Assembly: GCA_045599585.1 (NCBI GenBank)
Contig: JAZRWH010000028.1
Coordinates: 1-11,050 of the forward strand
From: RGIG464 sp045599585
Lineage (GTDB): Bacteria > Myxococcota_A > Bradymonadia > UBA4248
Direction: 5' to 3'
DNA length: 11,050 bases
Notes under the pieces: generated by a model
Database searches by the model: none
The model's input: only the letters and a program-made list of their open reading frames with translations
What the model was told of the DNA's origin: nothing
Program-made: the position numbers and the translations under genes
In this document: in pieces, positions 1 to 6,892 of the stretch
Layout of the letters: every line of letters begins with the position of its first letter
Numbering within the stretch: the stretch's first letter is position 1

Positions 1-132
1 ATGGGAGTTGTTTGGACCCGAAGTCGGTGAGCTAACGCGCAAGCGAGGCAACCGCCCACGGATCGGACAGCGACTGGGGTGAAGTCGTAACAAGGTAACC
101 GTAGGGGAACCTGCGGTTGGATCACCTCCTTT
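1..132 (+). rRNA. rrs: 16S ribosomal RNA, 3' end (partial)
   Basis: This is the last ~130 nt of a small-subunit rRNA whose 5' part lies outside the window. The universal 3' block is intact: GAAGTCGTAACAAGG, then the helix 45 region GGGGAACCTGCGGTTGG, then the anti-Shine-Dalgarno tail ATCACCTCCTTT. The sequence before it (1-75) is the variable upper part of helix 44. The mature 3' end is placed at about 132 by alignment with the known E. coli end; processing could shift it by a base or two. The anti-SD predicts AAGGAGGTG-type ribosome binding sites, which fits the GAGG and GGAGA sites before two genes here. No tRNA or 23S follows; two terminators and a protein gene follow instead. Confidence 0.97.
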
Positions 133-250
133 AACGGATCAAAGTTCTGATGTTCATCAGACAGATTTCGTGGTCATACGTGCTTTTGCACCTTATCGAC
201 GTGAGATGAGGTTAATACCGTTTCTTTCTTGGTTTTCATTTTGATAAAAG
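133..250 (+). other. 16S trailer / spacer, no tRNA or 23S
   Basis: This 118-nt transcribed spacer lies between the mature 16S end and the first terminator. It contains small hairpins, CTGATGTTCATCAG (147-160) and GTGCTTTTGCAC (180-191), but no cloverleaf or tRNA-like 3' CCA end. It probably carries the 3' half of the 16S processing stem; the 5' half would lie upstream of the window, so this cannot be verified. Confidence 0.6.
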
Positions 251-275
251 GCAAGCTGTTCAGCTTGCTTTTTTT
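251..275 (+). terminator. Intrinsic terminator 1 after 16S
   Basis: The stem GCAAGCT (251-257) pairs with AGCTTGC (262-268) around a GTTC loop and is followed directly by seven T residues (269-275). It is a textbook Rho-independent terminator in the 16S direction. Confidence 0.9.
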
Positions 276-284
276 GTATATCCA

Positions 285-314
285 GCCCAATGCCCCTTGC
301 ATCGGGCTTTTTTT
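285..314 (+). terminator. Intrinsic terminator 2 after 16S
   Basis: GCCC-A-ATGC (285-293) pairs with GCAT-C-GGGC (299-307), with one A/C mismatch and a CCCTT loop, followed by seven T residues (308-314). With the first terminator it forms a tandem pair ending the 16S transcript. Its U-tract runs into the presumed promoter of the next gene. Confidence 0.88.
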
Positions 315-315
315 G

Positions 316-321
316 TATAAT
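316..321 (+). promoter_or_regulatory. Candidate -10 element for the MATE gene
   Basis: A perfect TATAAT lies 33 bp before the MATE start codon and directly after the terminator U-tract. No good -35 is seen at 16-18 bp; the nearest, TTGCAT at 297-302, is too close at 13 bp. The AT-rich U-tract could mimic the motif by chance. Confidence 0.35.
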
Positions 322-331
322 TTATCATCTA

Positions 332-344
332 GGCGCCGTGCGCC
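332..344 (+). promoter_or_regulatory. GC-rich hairpin in the MATE 5' leader
   Basis: GGCGC (332-336) and GCGCC (340-344) flank a CGT loop, ten bases before the start codon. It is preceded by CTA and followed by AATGCG, which loosely resembles the core of the dispersed palindromes elsewhere in the window; it may be a decayed copy. Its position could affect ribosome access. Confidence 0.45.
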
Positions 345-353
345 AATGCGTAT

Positions 354-1958
354 ATGTCTTCTAACGATCACTCCCTCCGTTCTACCAATAATGTAGCCTT
401 GGACGATCAGCAAACAACGCTCGATGCTTCAACAGCTCTTGATGCGTCAGCTAAGGATGCAATAGTTCATACAGAATCAAAGCATTCTGAAGTTATCGCT
501 GCTGATTCTCAAAATAAAACTTCTGATATTTCATCGACGACGAACAATGAGGTTACGCCGTCGTCTGCTCCGAACGACGAAAAAGCGTTGCGTCTCGGTC
601 ATGAAAAAGTCAGTTCGCTCCTTTGGAAATTCTCGTTGCCGGCGATCGCTGCAATGGTCGTCAGCTCATTATATAATATTATTGCCGGTATCTTTATTGG
701 TCACTTAGGTACCGACGCCCTTTCTGGCGTTGGGTTATGTGCTCCCTTTATGAACCTCGCTGCTGCTTTTGGGGCGCTCATCGGCGTTGGCGGCAGTGTG
801 CTTTGCTCCATTAGTTTGGGCGAAAAAGATTACCCCAAAGCACGCAAAATCTTGGCAAATGTCGTCATTCTCAATGTTGTCATCGGCATTTTGCTGACGA
901 TCGTCGGATTAATCTATCTCGATCCAATTTTAGTGTTTCTTTCGGCAAGTGAAAAAACAATTGGTCCCGCTCGAGAGTATATGCAAATCATTCTCATCGG
1001 AAATGTATTTTCGCATTTGTATCTTGGACTGAACTCGGTTTTGCGTATTAGTGGTAGCCCCATTGCGGCAATGAATATTGCTTTTCTTTCGGTCGGCGTT
1101 AATTTTATTTTGGCTCCGATCTTTATTTTCTGGTTTGGATGGGGCGTGCGCGGCGCCGCAATGGCTACAGTTATTGCCGAGCTGTTCTGCTGCGTGACAG
1201 TTTGTTATATCTTTTCACGCAAGACACGTCCGATTTACTTTGAGCGTGACAAATTTCGTCTCGACTGGCCCATTGTTAAACGTTCTTTCCAAATTGGTTC
1301 ACCGAACTTTTTTACCAATGCTGCAGCCTGCGTAATCGTTATTATTCAGAATAATAATTTAAAGTATTACGGTGATCTATTGGGTGAAAATGTCGGCGAT
1401 TTATATATTGGCGGTTTTTCGATCGTAACGCGAATTGGGTTCTTTTTCTTTATGATCGTGCTCGGATTTTCGCAGGGCATGCAGCCGATCGTTGCATATA
1501 ATTACGGTGCAAAACAATATGATCGCATGTGGCAAGCGTTTAAACTGACGCTCGTTTGTGCTTTGACGATTACAATTTTGGGAACGCTGTGCAGCGAGCT
1601 CATTCCGAACACAATGGCGTCTATCTTTGTGGATGAATCCAAAGAAAGGGCTTCGCAGATGATCGAAATTACAGCGGATGCATTCAAAAAGTATAATGCA
1701 TTTTTCTGGATCATTGCGGTTCAAGTTATTGGTTCTAACTTCTTTGCAAGTATGAATCAGCCTGGTAAATCTTTGTTCTTGGCGCTTACGCGTCAGGTCA
1801 TTTTTATCATTCCACTTCTATTAATATTACCGCCTCTTATTGGTATCGATGGTGTTTGGTACACGGCTCCGATTTCTGATGCTGCAGCCGCGCTTTGCGC
1901 CGTGGTGCTCTTGATTTTAGAATATAAGAAACAATCCAAAATACTCACTAAGGCTTAG
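354..1958 (+). CDS. MATE-family (MepA/NorM-like) multidrug/Na+ or H+ antiporter
   Basis: Predicted inner-membrane transporter of 534 residues. From about residue 84 it has the MATE layout: an LLWKFSLPAIAAMVVSSLYN opening, an IFIGHLGTDALSGVGL segment, a second half beginning near residue 310 (QIGSPNFF), and the family motif GFSQGMQPIVAYNYGAKQYD (371-390). About 12 hydrophobic segments can be traced. Known members export cationic drugs or metabolites using Na+ or H+; the substrate here cannot be told. Most relatives are about 450 residues, and the excess is an N-terminal ~80-residue Ser/Thr/Asp/Asn-rich hydrophilic stretch, predicted cytoplasmic. ATG 354 is the only Met before the membrane core, but no good Shine-Dalgarno precedes it, so a non-ATG start inside the extension is possible. 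It stands alone, after the 16S terminators and convergent with the kinase gene. Confidence 0.92.
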   Translation: MSSNDHSLRSTNNVALDDQQTTLDASTALDASAKDAIVHTESKHSEVIAADSQNKTSDISSTTNNEVTPSSAPNDEKALRLGHEKVSSLLWKFSLPAIAAMVVSSLYNIIAGIFIGHLGTDALSGVGLCAPFMNLAAAFGALIGVGGSVLCSISLGEKDYPKARKILANVVILNVVIGILLTIVGLIYLDPILVFLSASEKTIGPAREYMQIILIGNVFSHLYLGLNSVLRISGSPIAAMNIAFLSVGVNFILAPIFIFWFGWGVRGAAMATVIAELFCCVTVCYIFSRKTRPIYFERDKFRLDWPIVKRSFQIGSPNFFTNAAACVIVIIQNNNLKYYGDLLGENVGDLYIGGFSIVTRIGFFFFMIVLGFSQGMQPIVAYNYGAKQYDRMWQAFKLTLVCALTITILGTLCSELIPNTMASIFVDESKERASQMIEITADAFKKYNAFFWIIAVQVIGSNFFASMNQPGKSLFLALTRQVIFIIPLLLILPPLIGIDGVWYTAPISDAAAALCAVVLLILEYKKQSKILTKA

Positions 1959-1975
1959 TTTGGCTGTTAGTATTC

Positions 1976-2022
1976 TTAGGCGAAGTTTTATAATTTAAGT
2001 TTTTTTTTAATAGCTTCGCCTA
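1976..2022 (+). terminator. Possible weak terminator/hairpin after the MATE gene
   Basis: TAGGCGAAG (1977-1985) can pair with CTTCGCCTA (2014-2022) across a long AT-rich loop that contains a nine-T run (2000-2008). The T run lies inside the loop rather than after the stem, so this is not a canonical terminator. The pairing also competes with the palindrome at 2018-2043. Confidence 0.25.
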
Positions 2023-2043
2023 TTTGCGTGCCGCAAATACGGC
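2018..2043 (+). repeat. Bulged-C palindrome, copy 1
   Basis: Outer GCC/GGC and inner TATTTGCG/CGCAAATA pair around a TGC loop, with a bulged C at 2040. Its flanks (CTTCGCC before, GGCTTCGCT after) match those of the copy at 6831-6854, read on the other strand, although the inner stems differ. It lies in the gap between convergent genes. Confidence 0.8.
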
Positions 2044-2050
2044 TTCGCTG

Positions 2051-2083
2051 CGCGGCCTATGTGCACTGCACATACGGCCCGCG
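2051..2083 (+). repeat. Bulged-C palindrome, copy 2
   Basis: CGC-GGCC pairs with GGCC-c-GCG outside, and TATGTG pairs with CACATA inside around a CACTG loop. The C at 2075 next to ATA is bulged as in the other copies, with a second bulged C at 2080. It starts eight bases after copy 1 and has the same orientation. Confidence 0.8.
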
Positions 2084-2105
2084 TCGCTTGGCTAGGCGGC
2101 TAGTG

Positions 2106-2136
2106 GTTCGGCGTATTGGCGAAGCCAAAGCCGAAC
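2106..2136 (-). repeat. Bulged-C palindrome, copy 3 (partly degenerate)
   Basis: GTTCGGC (2106-2112) pairs with GCCGAAC (2130-2136). Inside, TTGGC pairs with GCCAA around a GAA loop, and the unpaired G at 2113 is the bulged C when read on the minus strand. One arm has lost a base of the TAT/ATA step. Its orientation is opposite to copies 1 and 2. Confidence 0.65.
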
Positions 2137-2171
2137 AGCGGCCCGTATTCGCTTGAGCGAATAGGGGCGCT
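2137..2171 (-). repeat. Bulged-C palindrome, copy 4
   Basis: AGCG-g-CCC pairs with GGG-CGCT outside and TATTCGC pairs with GCGAATA inside around a TTGA loop. The conserved C forms a C/C mismatch on the minus strand instead of a pure bulge. It directly abuts copy 3 and precedes the kinase stop by about 20 bp. Confidence 0.75.
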
Positions 2172-2191
2172 TAAGAATATAAAGAATAAGG

Positions 2192-5100
2192 CTAGGAATT
2201 TACAATTTCAGTATGATGGCCTTTGGTCTTAATTGTAATTTGGTCACCGACATGCAAGCTTTTAGTGTGAGATGTGTATCGACTGAGGCCAAGCAGAGTG
2301 CATTGATTATCGCCAAAGGTGTACTGGACTAAGTCATTATCAATATGCATGACTGTGGCAGGGATAACTTGTTCGGTATTATCATGCAGATTCATTGCTG
2401 CTAGACTATCATCTGTTTCTGAGAGTAGTTCACCGTATTCTCGCAAATTTGTATAAATTTTGGCCTTCCATTTAACAGTAGCTTTTGACATTAATATCAC
2501 GAGTATACAGAACATGATGCAGGCAATGCATATTGCAATTCCTAGTCTGATCGAAGGAATGAACAATAATATTATGTATGCTAGGCACATTATTGTTGGA
2601 TAGAAGATCAGTAGGTAGAAGAGTACACTAACTCTTGAGTTTAAGTCGAAGAGTTTTAGACTGTTAAAAGCAAGTTTTAGAGTACGATATTTGCGTTTGG
2701 TGGCACTATCTTTATCGCTCACGAGAATGCAAAGCTGAGTCGCATTTTGTGGTCGGTCGGCAGGATCAGGCGCTAAGAGACGCTTAATCATATCGATAGT
2801 ATCCTGACTGATGTTGGGAACTCTTGTTTTGAGTATTTGTTCGAATCGGATGGTAAAGCCATCAGACGGGAAGTTTGAAGGGGCGATGCCCGTCAGAAGA
2901 TGAAGTGCCGTTGCGCCGAGGGCAAAGTAGTCTGATTGGAGCGTACACTCTCCGATGAGTTGTTCGGGGGGCATGTAGCCGACGGTTCCAGCAACGGTAG
3001 AGTGGTTCGATCGTTTGGCGGGATTGGCGACGGCACCGAAGTCGATCAGGCAAAGGTGTTTGTATATGCGCGGATGGTTGAGATACATGATGTTGGAAGG
3101 TTTGATATCGCGGTGAATGATCGACGGCGTAAAATCATTTTGAAGCATCTTTATGATTTGTCCGCATTCCTCAATGATTTCTCGTACTTCCTGTTCTGTA
3201 AACCAATTTCTATTTTTAAGTTTTTCGTCGAGAATATCCTGCAATGACCGGCCGTCGATAAATTCTTGGACGAGCCAGCACTCAGTAAAGCACGCTTCGG
3301 AGGCGATCGTCTCGTAGTATTTGGGCACCCAAGGACTATGGATGGATTTGAGGATCTCGGCTTCACGTTGAAATAAATCGTAGCTTTTGAGGTCGTCGTT
3401 AAATTTGAGTGCTTTGATAGCAACGACTTCTCCCGTGCTGAGTTTGACGGCGCGGTAAGTTTTGCCATTGGAACCTTCGCCGAGAATAGAGACGTATTTG
3501 TAGCCGTGTTGCGCAACGATTTCGGGCGTTTCTAGTTTGGATGCTTGGGCCTCTGCGATGTTTTGCTGCATTTCAGGCGCATTTGGAGTGCTGGTGCTGG
3601 AATTGGCAACAGGTTTGGCTGAAGATTGCGTTGCGTTGTCCTTCGAAATGGCAGTGGGCACAGATGCGACGTTGGCTGAAGAAACAGAGGAGACTGATGT
3701 AATTTGAGGCGCCTTTTGAGTTTCTTCTGTGTTCGAAAACACGTAGAGGTCGTCGAGTACAGGGATGTTGAGCGCTTCTGCGTTGGTATTACGGTATTTT
3801 TCGAAAGCCTCTTTAATCTTTTCGTGAATGATTGGTTTGGGGTAGGGCGTACTTACAATACACGTATTTTTTTTCTTGTTTTGAATATTATACAAAATGG
3901 GGATGAGATCGCCCTCTTTGAGATTATTTACGGCACAGTGCGTTTCGACGGAATGTACGATAGGGTGATCTGATTCAGGTGGATTAAAGCTGTATGTAAT
4001 GCGCCAAGTTGGTAAGGTAATGTTGATGGGCAGCGAATAGTAGTTATGCGACAACGAACAGGGGACGTACTTGATGTTTTGGATTGTCGCGATGGATTTG
4101 CGCGAAAAACGGATATTCTTCAGGGTATGGAAAAAATCAAATGTTGAAAACTCTTTTTGACGATAGGTGCGAATGAGTAAAATGATCGGAATTAAAGCAA
4201 TCGGAACGATAATAAATAAAGTGATAGATAAGGTTGCTTTATCGCTAAGACCATAAGTATTTACTGTGTCTAGAGAAAGATCATATAAGGATGCAATGTA
4301 AATAATGCAAAAGATTCCCAAAATGGCGAACATAGAAAAAATCATAGATCTAATAAGGAAGGGAATCATCCTTTTTGCAAAAAAACGGTAGACGCTTTTG
4401 GGAATCGAGCGTGGTGTTTGATTAGGAAGTGATTGCCACAGTTCGATGTTGCCTGCTTGATTGTATTGTTTAACTTTTTCGAGCTGGTAACGCTTGTTGT
4501 TTTGTAGCGAGATCGAATTTGCGGGGAGTTGGATCGCGTCAAAGCGTTGGTTGCGCAGAGCCGTAAAAAATCCCTGGATCACCCCGTAATCGGTCATGCG
4601 TTCTTCGACGCGTTGTTCGAGCATTTGACGCAAAAAGGCAGTGATAACATTGGGTAAGTGCTCGAGATGCGGATCGATGAGAAGGTGTAAGTCGCGTATT
4701 TCGATGTTTTCTGGGGCTGTGCCACTCAGCAGGTAGACGGTGACAATCGCGAGTGAATAGAGGTCACTTTGGGGAACGGCGTAACCCATGAGCTGTTCGG
4801 GAGCCATGTAGCCGTATGTTCCGACAACGGTCGAACCGCCGCCTTTGAGTTGCGGGTTGGCGACGGCACCAAAATCAATAAGGTACACTTTGTAGGTGTC
4901 CGTTTGGGGATCGGCTTTGAGCAGGATATTTGAGGGCTTGAGATCTCGGTGTATAACAGGAGGTCTGCTCTGGTGGAGTGACTTAAGGATCGTCAAGAGT
5001 TGACTCAAAATATCGCCAATTTGATCGATTCGAAAACTGTGACCATTGTTCAGGTATCCTTGCATCGATTCTGCTTCGATGTAATCCTGAACGATGAGTG

Positions 5101-5473
5101 TCATTGGAGTTTCGTGATTAAGAAACTCAAGCGTTTCATGGAGCTTTGCTACACCATCTATAGAAATACGCTGAAGGGTTTGAGCTTCGCGTTGAAATAG
5201 ATCGTATTGTTTCCAGTCTGTGACCGATTGAATAAGGAGTTGTTTGATGGCAACGCGTTCGTGCGTGTGAACGTTTTCGGCCAAATAAACATGCCCCTGA
5301 CCACCTTTGCCAAGCTTATTTAAGATCGTATAGCGATCTTTGACACACTTTTGCAGCTCATCTTGAGCGTTTGACGTACTGAGCGTTTGGCGTGCTTCAT
5401 CGTTCGCATGCGTTGAATGGGGTGGAGTAGGGAGCGTTGTCCCATATTCTGTCGAGGAGGTGACTTGTTCCAT
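2192..5473 (-). CDS. Tandem double Ser/Thr protein kinase, membrane-anchored
   Basis: Predicted inner-membrane protein of 1093 residues made of two copies of one module. Module 1: kinase at ~48-300 (glycine loop GKGGQG 55-60, VAIK Lys77, HRDLKPSN 175-182, DFG 200-202, APE 224-226), two TM segments (~370-395 and ~413-434), then a beta-rich, DUF3592-like tail to ~545. A Ser/Thr/Ala/Pro-rich linker (~585-650) leads to module 2: kinase at ~658-918 (GEGSNG 665-670, Lys687, HRDIKPSN 787-794, DFG 811-813, PPE instead of APE), TM segments at ~948-970 and ~975-995, and a similar C-terminal tail. Both kinases keep Lys, HRD Asp and DFG Asp and look active. They share LIDFGAVANP and YDLFQREA, which points to internal duplication. 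The substrate is unknown. The gene lies 35 bp after the DUF285 lipoprotein gene in the same direction, probably as an operon. No Shine-Dalgarno is visible before ATG 5473. Confidence 0.93.
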   Translation of the reverse strand: MEQVTSSTEYGTTLPTPPHSTHANDEARQTLSTSNAQDELQKCVKDRYTILNKLGKGGQGHVYLAENVHTHERVAIKQLLIQSVTDWKQYDLFQREAQTLQRISIDGVAKLHETLEFLNHETPMTLIVQDYIEAESMQGYLNNGHSFRIDQIGDILSQLLTILKSLHQSRPPVIHRDLKPSNILLKADPQTDTYKVYLIDFGAVANPQLKGGGSTVVGTYGYMAPEQLMGYAVPQSDLYSLAIVTVYLLSGTAPENIEIRDLHLLIDPHLEHLPNVITAFLRQMLEQRVEERMTDYGVIQGFFTALRNQRFDAIQLPANSISLQNNKRYQLEKVKQYNQAGNIELWQSLPNQTPRSIPKSVYRFFAKRMIPFLIRSMIFSMFAILGIFCIIYIASLYDLSLDTVNTYGLSDKATLSITLFIIVPIALIPIILLIRTYRQKEFSTFDFFHTLKNIRFSRKSIATIQNIKYVPCSLSHNYYSLPINITLPTWRITYSFNPPESDHPIVHSVETHCAVNNLKEGDLIPILYNIQNKKKNTCIVSTPYPKPIIHEKIKEAFEKYRNTNAEALNIPVLDDLYVFSNTEETQKAPQITSVSSVSSANVASVPTAISKDNATQSSAKPVANSSTSTPNAPEMQQNIAEAQASKLETPEIVAQHGYKYVSILGEGSNGKTYRAVKLSTGEVVAIKALKFNDDLKSYDLFQREAEILKSIHSPWVPKYYETIASEACFTECWLVQEFIDGRSLQDILDEKLKNRNWFTEQEVREIIEECGQIIKMLQNDFTPSIIHRDIKPSNIMYLNHPRIYKHLCLIDFGAVANPAKRSNHSTVAGTVGYMPPEQLIGECTLQSDYFALGATALHLLTGIAPSNFPSDGFTIRFEQILKTRVPNISQDTIDMIKRLLAPDPADRPQNATQLCILVSDKDSATKRKYRTLKLAFNSLKLFDLNSRVSVLFYLLIFYPTIMCLAYIILLFIPSIRLGIAICIACIMFCILVILMSKATVKWKAKIYTNLREYGELLSETDDSLAAMNLHDNTEQVIPATVMHIDNDLVQYTFGDNQCTLLGLSRYTSHTKSLHVGDQITIKTKGHHTEIVNS

Positions 5474-5508
5474 GATGCGTTTGAGTCTTCGTTAAGGAGG
5501 TGGAATAA

Positions 5509-6738
5509 TTAAAGGATCATTCTTCTTTTCATGCCATGAGGTAATGTTTTCATGCCGGATTGAACAAACATATTGTCTTTGTCGGCGATTGCGTTGAGAT
5601 CCCATGTGCTGAGATCCTGGTCAAAGGCTTTTGCCCCCATAAACATGGCATTGGTTGAGGTTACTTTTTGCAAGTTCCAGTTGTTGAGGGGTTGGTTGAA
5701 GGCAGCGGCACGCGTAAACATCCCTGACATATCTGTGACATTTTGAGTATTCCAACTGTTGAGCGGTTGGTTAAACATTTCTGCTCCACGGAACATCCCG
5801 CTCATATTATTGACGTTTGAAACGTTCCATGCCTCGATAGGCTGGTTAAACTGCCCTGCCCCATTAAACATACTCGCCATCGATCTGACTTTGCTGGTAT
5901 TCCAACTGTTGAGCGGTTGGTTGAAGTCGCGCGCAAAAGCAAACATACCTTGCATTTCTGTGACGTTTGAAACATCCCATGTATCAAGGATTTGGTTGAA
6001 AGAGGAGGCGCCCATAAATAACCGACGCATATCGGTGACGTTTGAAACGTTCCAATGGGCAATGGGTTGATTGATTTTATCAGCACCCTCAAACATACTG
6101 GACATGTCAGTGACATGCGAAAGATCGGGCGTGTCGCTTGCTTTAAGCGTAAGCGATTGGCAGTTTTTTGCGAAATCATGCATGGTTTTCCACTCAATGG
6201 ATCCCCATTGATCGATGCTGAATGGCCCAAAGTTGTCCGAAAAACCATACGTCTCTTCGGTCTCGTCGTCTCCGCACAAAACGAGTCCGGGAATTTCGCC
6301 TCGAATTGAAATTGTAAATCGCACGTCGCGAATATCGTATTGGCAAGTGTGACTCTGTGTTAGCCCTGTAAATTCATAGGTTCCGTCGCCGTTGCAGTCG
6401 AGATCGTAAAGTACTTTTGCGCCGGGGACATCGCTGATAGTGATGGGAATTTCGGGCGGAACGTTGAGGTCTTCGTACGATTTACAATGTTCTTCGTCGT
6501 CGCATTTCATCTGGTTGTAAAACAGACCAAGATCGACCGTGAACTGGAAGGGTTTAGCTTCTGCAACTTGTGCAGCTGGTGATTCTGCTTCTTTGTTTTC
6601 GTTCGTATTGTTGTTAGCCGCAGCATCTTTGTTTTCGTTCGTATTGTTGTTAGCAGCGGCTTCTTTGTTTTCGGCAGGTTTTGAACATGCAGTGATGAGG
6701 AGTGCTGCCGTAATGAAGGATATAGAGATGAATCGCAT
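5509..6738 (-). CDS. Lipoprotein with DUF285 (BspA-like) repeats
   Basis: Predicted lipoprotein of 409 residues. The signal peptide ends in lipobox I-T-A-C (Cys18). An Asn/Glu/Lys-rich linker follows (20-50) with a 12-residue repeat, AAANNNTNENK plus one acidic residue. Residues ~65-160 resemble a PKD/Ig-like beta domain (DLDCNGDGTYEF at 103-114; Cys residues 79, 85, 105, 122 and 155 could form disulfides). Residues ~206-395 hold about 7.5 repeats of 25 residues with the pattern NVTDMSGMF..A..FNQPLNSWN, the signature of DUF285 surface-protein repeats (PF03382 type). In known proteins such repeats occur on surface and adhesion-like proteins, but their ligand is usually unknown and no enzymatic role is suggested. 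Its C-terminus is basic (HGMKRRMIL). It sits directly upstream of the double kinase in a probable operon. The start has only a weak AAAGAACAAG-type ribosome site. Confidence 0.88.
   Translation of the reverse strand: MRFISISFITAALLITACSKPAENKEAAANNNTNENKDAAANNNTNENKEAESPAAQVAEAKPFQFTVDLGLFYNQMKCDDEEHCKSYEDLNVPPEIPITISDVPGAKVLYDLDCNGDGTYEFTGLTQSHTCQYDIRDVRFTISIRGEIPGLVLCGDDETEETYGFSDNFGPFSIDQWGSIEWKTMHDFAKNCQSLTLKASDTPDLSHVTDMSSMFEGADKINQPIAHWNVSNVTDMRRLFMGASSFNQILDTWDVSNVTEMQGMFAFARDFNQPLNSWNTSKVRSMASMFNGAGQFNQPIEAWNVSNVNNMSGMFRGAEMFNQPLNSWNTQNVTDMSGMFTRAAAFNQPLNNWNLQKVTSTNAMFMGAKAFDQDLSTWDLNAIADKDNMFVQSGMKTLPHGMKRRMIL
6590..6675 (-). repeat. 36-bp in-frame tandem repeat in the lipoprotein gene
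   Basis: There are two complete 36-bp units (6590-6625 and 6626-6661) and a partial third. They encode the 12-residue Asn/Ala/Glu/Lys-rich linker repeat just after the lipidated Cys. The units differ at only two positions near their ends, so the duplication looks recent. Because 36 is divisible by 3, gain or loss of a unit would change linker length without a frameshift. Confidence 0.9.
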
Positions 6739-6775
6739 AGTCTTGTTCTTTTATGGTTATGGGTTAAAGTATCCA

Positions 6776-6791
6776 GTGTTGCATGCAACAC
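6776..6791. promoter_or_regulatory. Perfect 16-bp palindrome upstream of the lipoprotein gene
   Basis: GTGTTGCATGCAACAC reads the same on both strands. It lies 38-53 bp before the lipoprotein start, in the promoter/leader zone of the lipoprotein-kinase operon. It could be an operator for a dimeric regulator or a leader hairpin. No regulator is identifiable from the sequence. Confidence 0.5.
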
Positions 6792-6799
6792 CTCGAAAT

Positions 6800-6823
6800 C
6801 CGTGCCGTATGCAATAGGCACGG
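6800..6823 (-). repeat. Bulged-C palindrome, copy 5
   Basis: CCGTGCC (6800-6806) pairs with GGCACGG (6817-6823). The inner TAT/ATA is closed by only a GCA loop, and G6807 is unpaired (the bulged C on the minus strand). This copy has the shortest inner stem and a seven-pair perfect outer stem. Confidence 0.8.
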
Positions 6824-6830
6824 AAGCGAA

Positions 6831-6854
6831 GCCGTATTGCCGTAGGCAATAGGC
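6831..6854 (-). repeat. Bulged-C palindrome, copy 6
   Basis: GCC/GGC outside, TATTGCC/GGCAATA inside, GTA loop, G6834 unpaired. On the minus strand its flanks, CTTCGCCTATT and AATACGGCTTCGCT, are identical to those of copy 1, while the inner stem-loop is a different self-complementary sequence. Confidence 0.82.
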
Positions 6855-6892
6855 GAAGCCAAAAAAATAGAAAAAGAGTAACCCCAAAGCTG

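Noticed and set aside
133..250. Spacer tRNA (Ile/Ala) after 16S
   Set aside because: No cloverleaf, no T-loop GGTTCRA motif, and the length before the terminator leaves no fitting candidate.
174..413. Minus-strand open frame crossing the 16S trailer, terminators and MATE start
   Set aside because: It overlaps two strong terminators and a real gene start, has a low-complexity basic product, and matches no family I recognise.
5455..5493. Plus-strand mini-ORF MMRLSLR with a strong GAGGAGGTGA site
   Set aside because: Only seven codons, antisense to the kinase start, and explained by coding for VTSS on the other strand; kept only as the anti-SD observation.
6590..6675. 36-bp direct repeats considered as a CRISPR array
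   Set aside because: The units are contiguous without spacers and encode an in-frame protein repeat.
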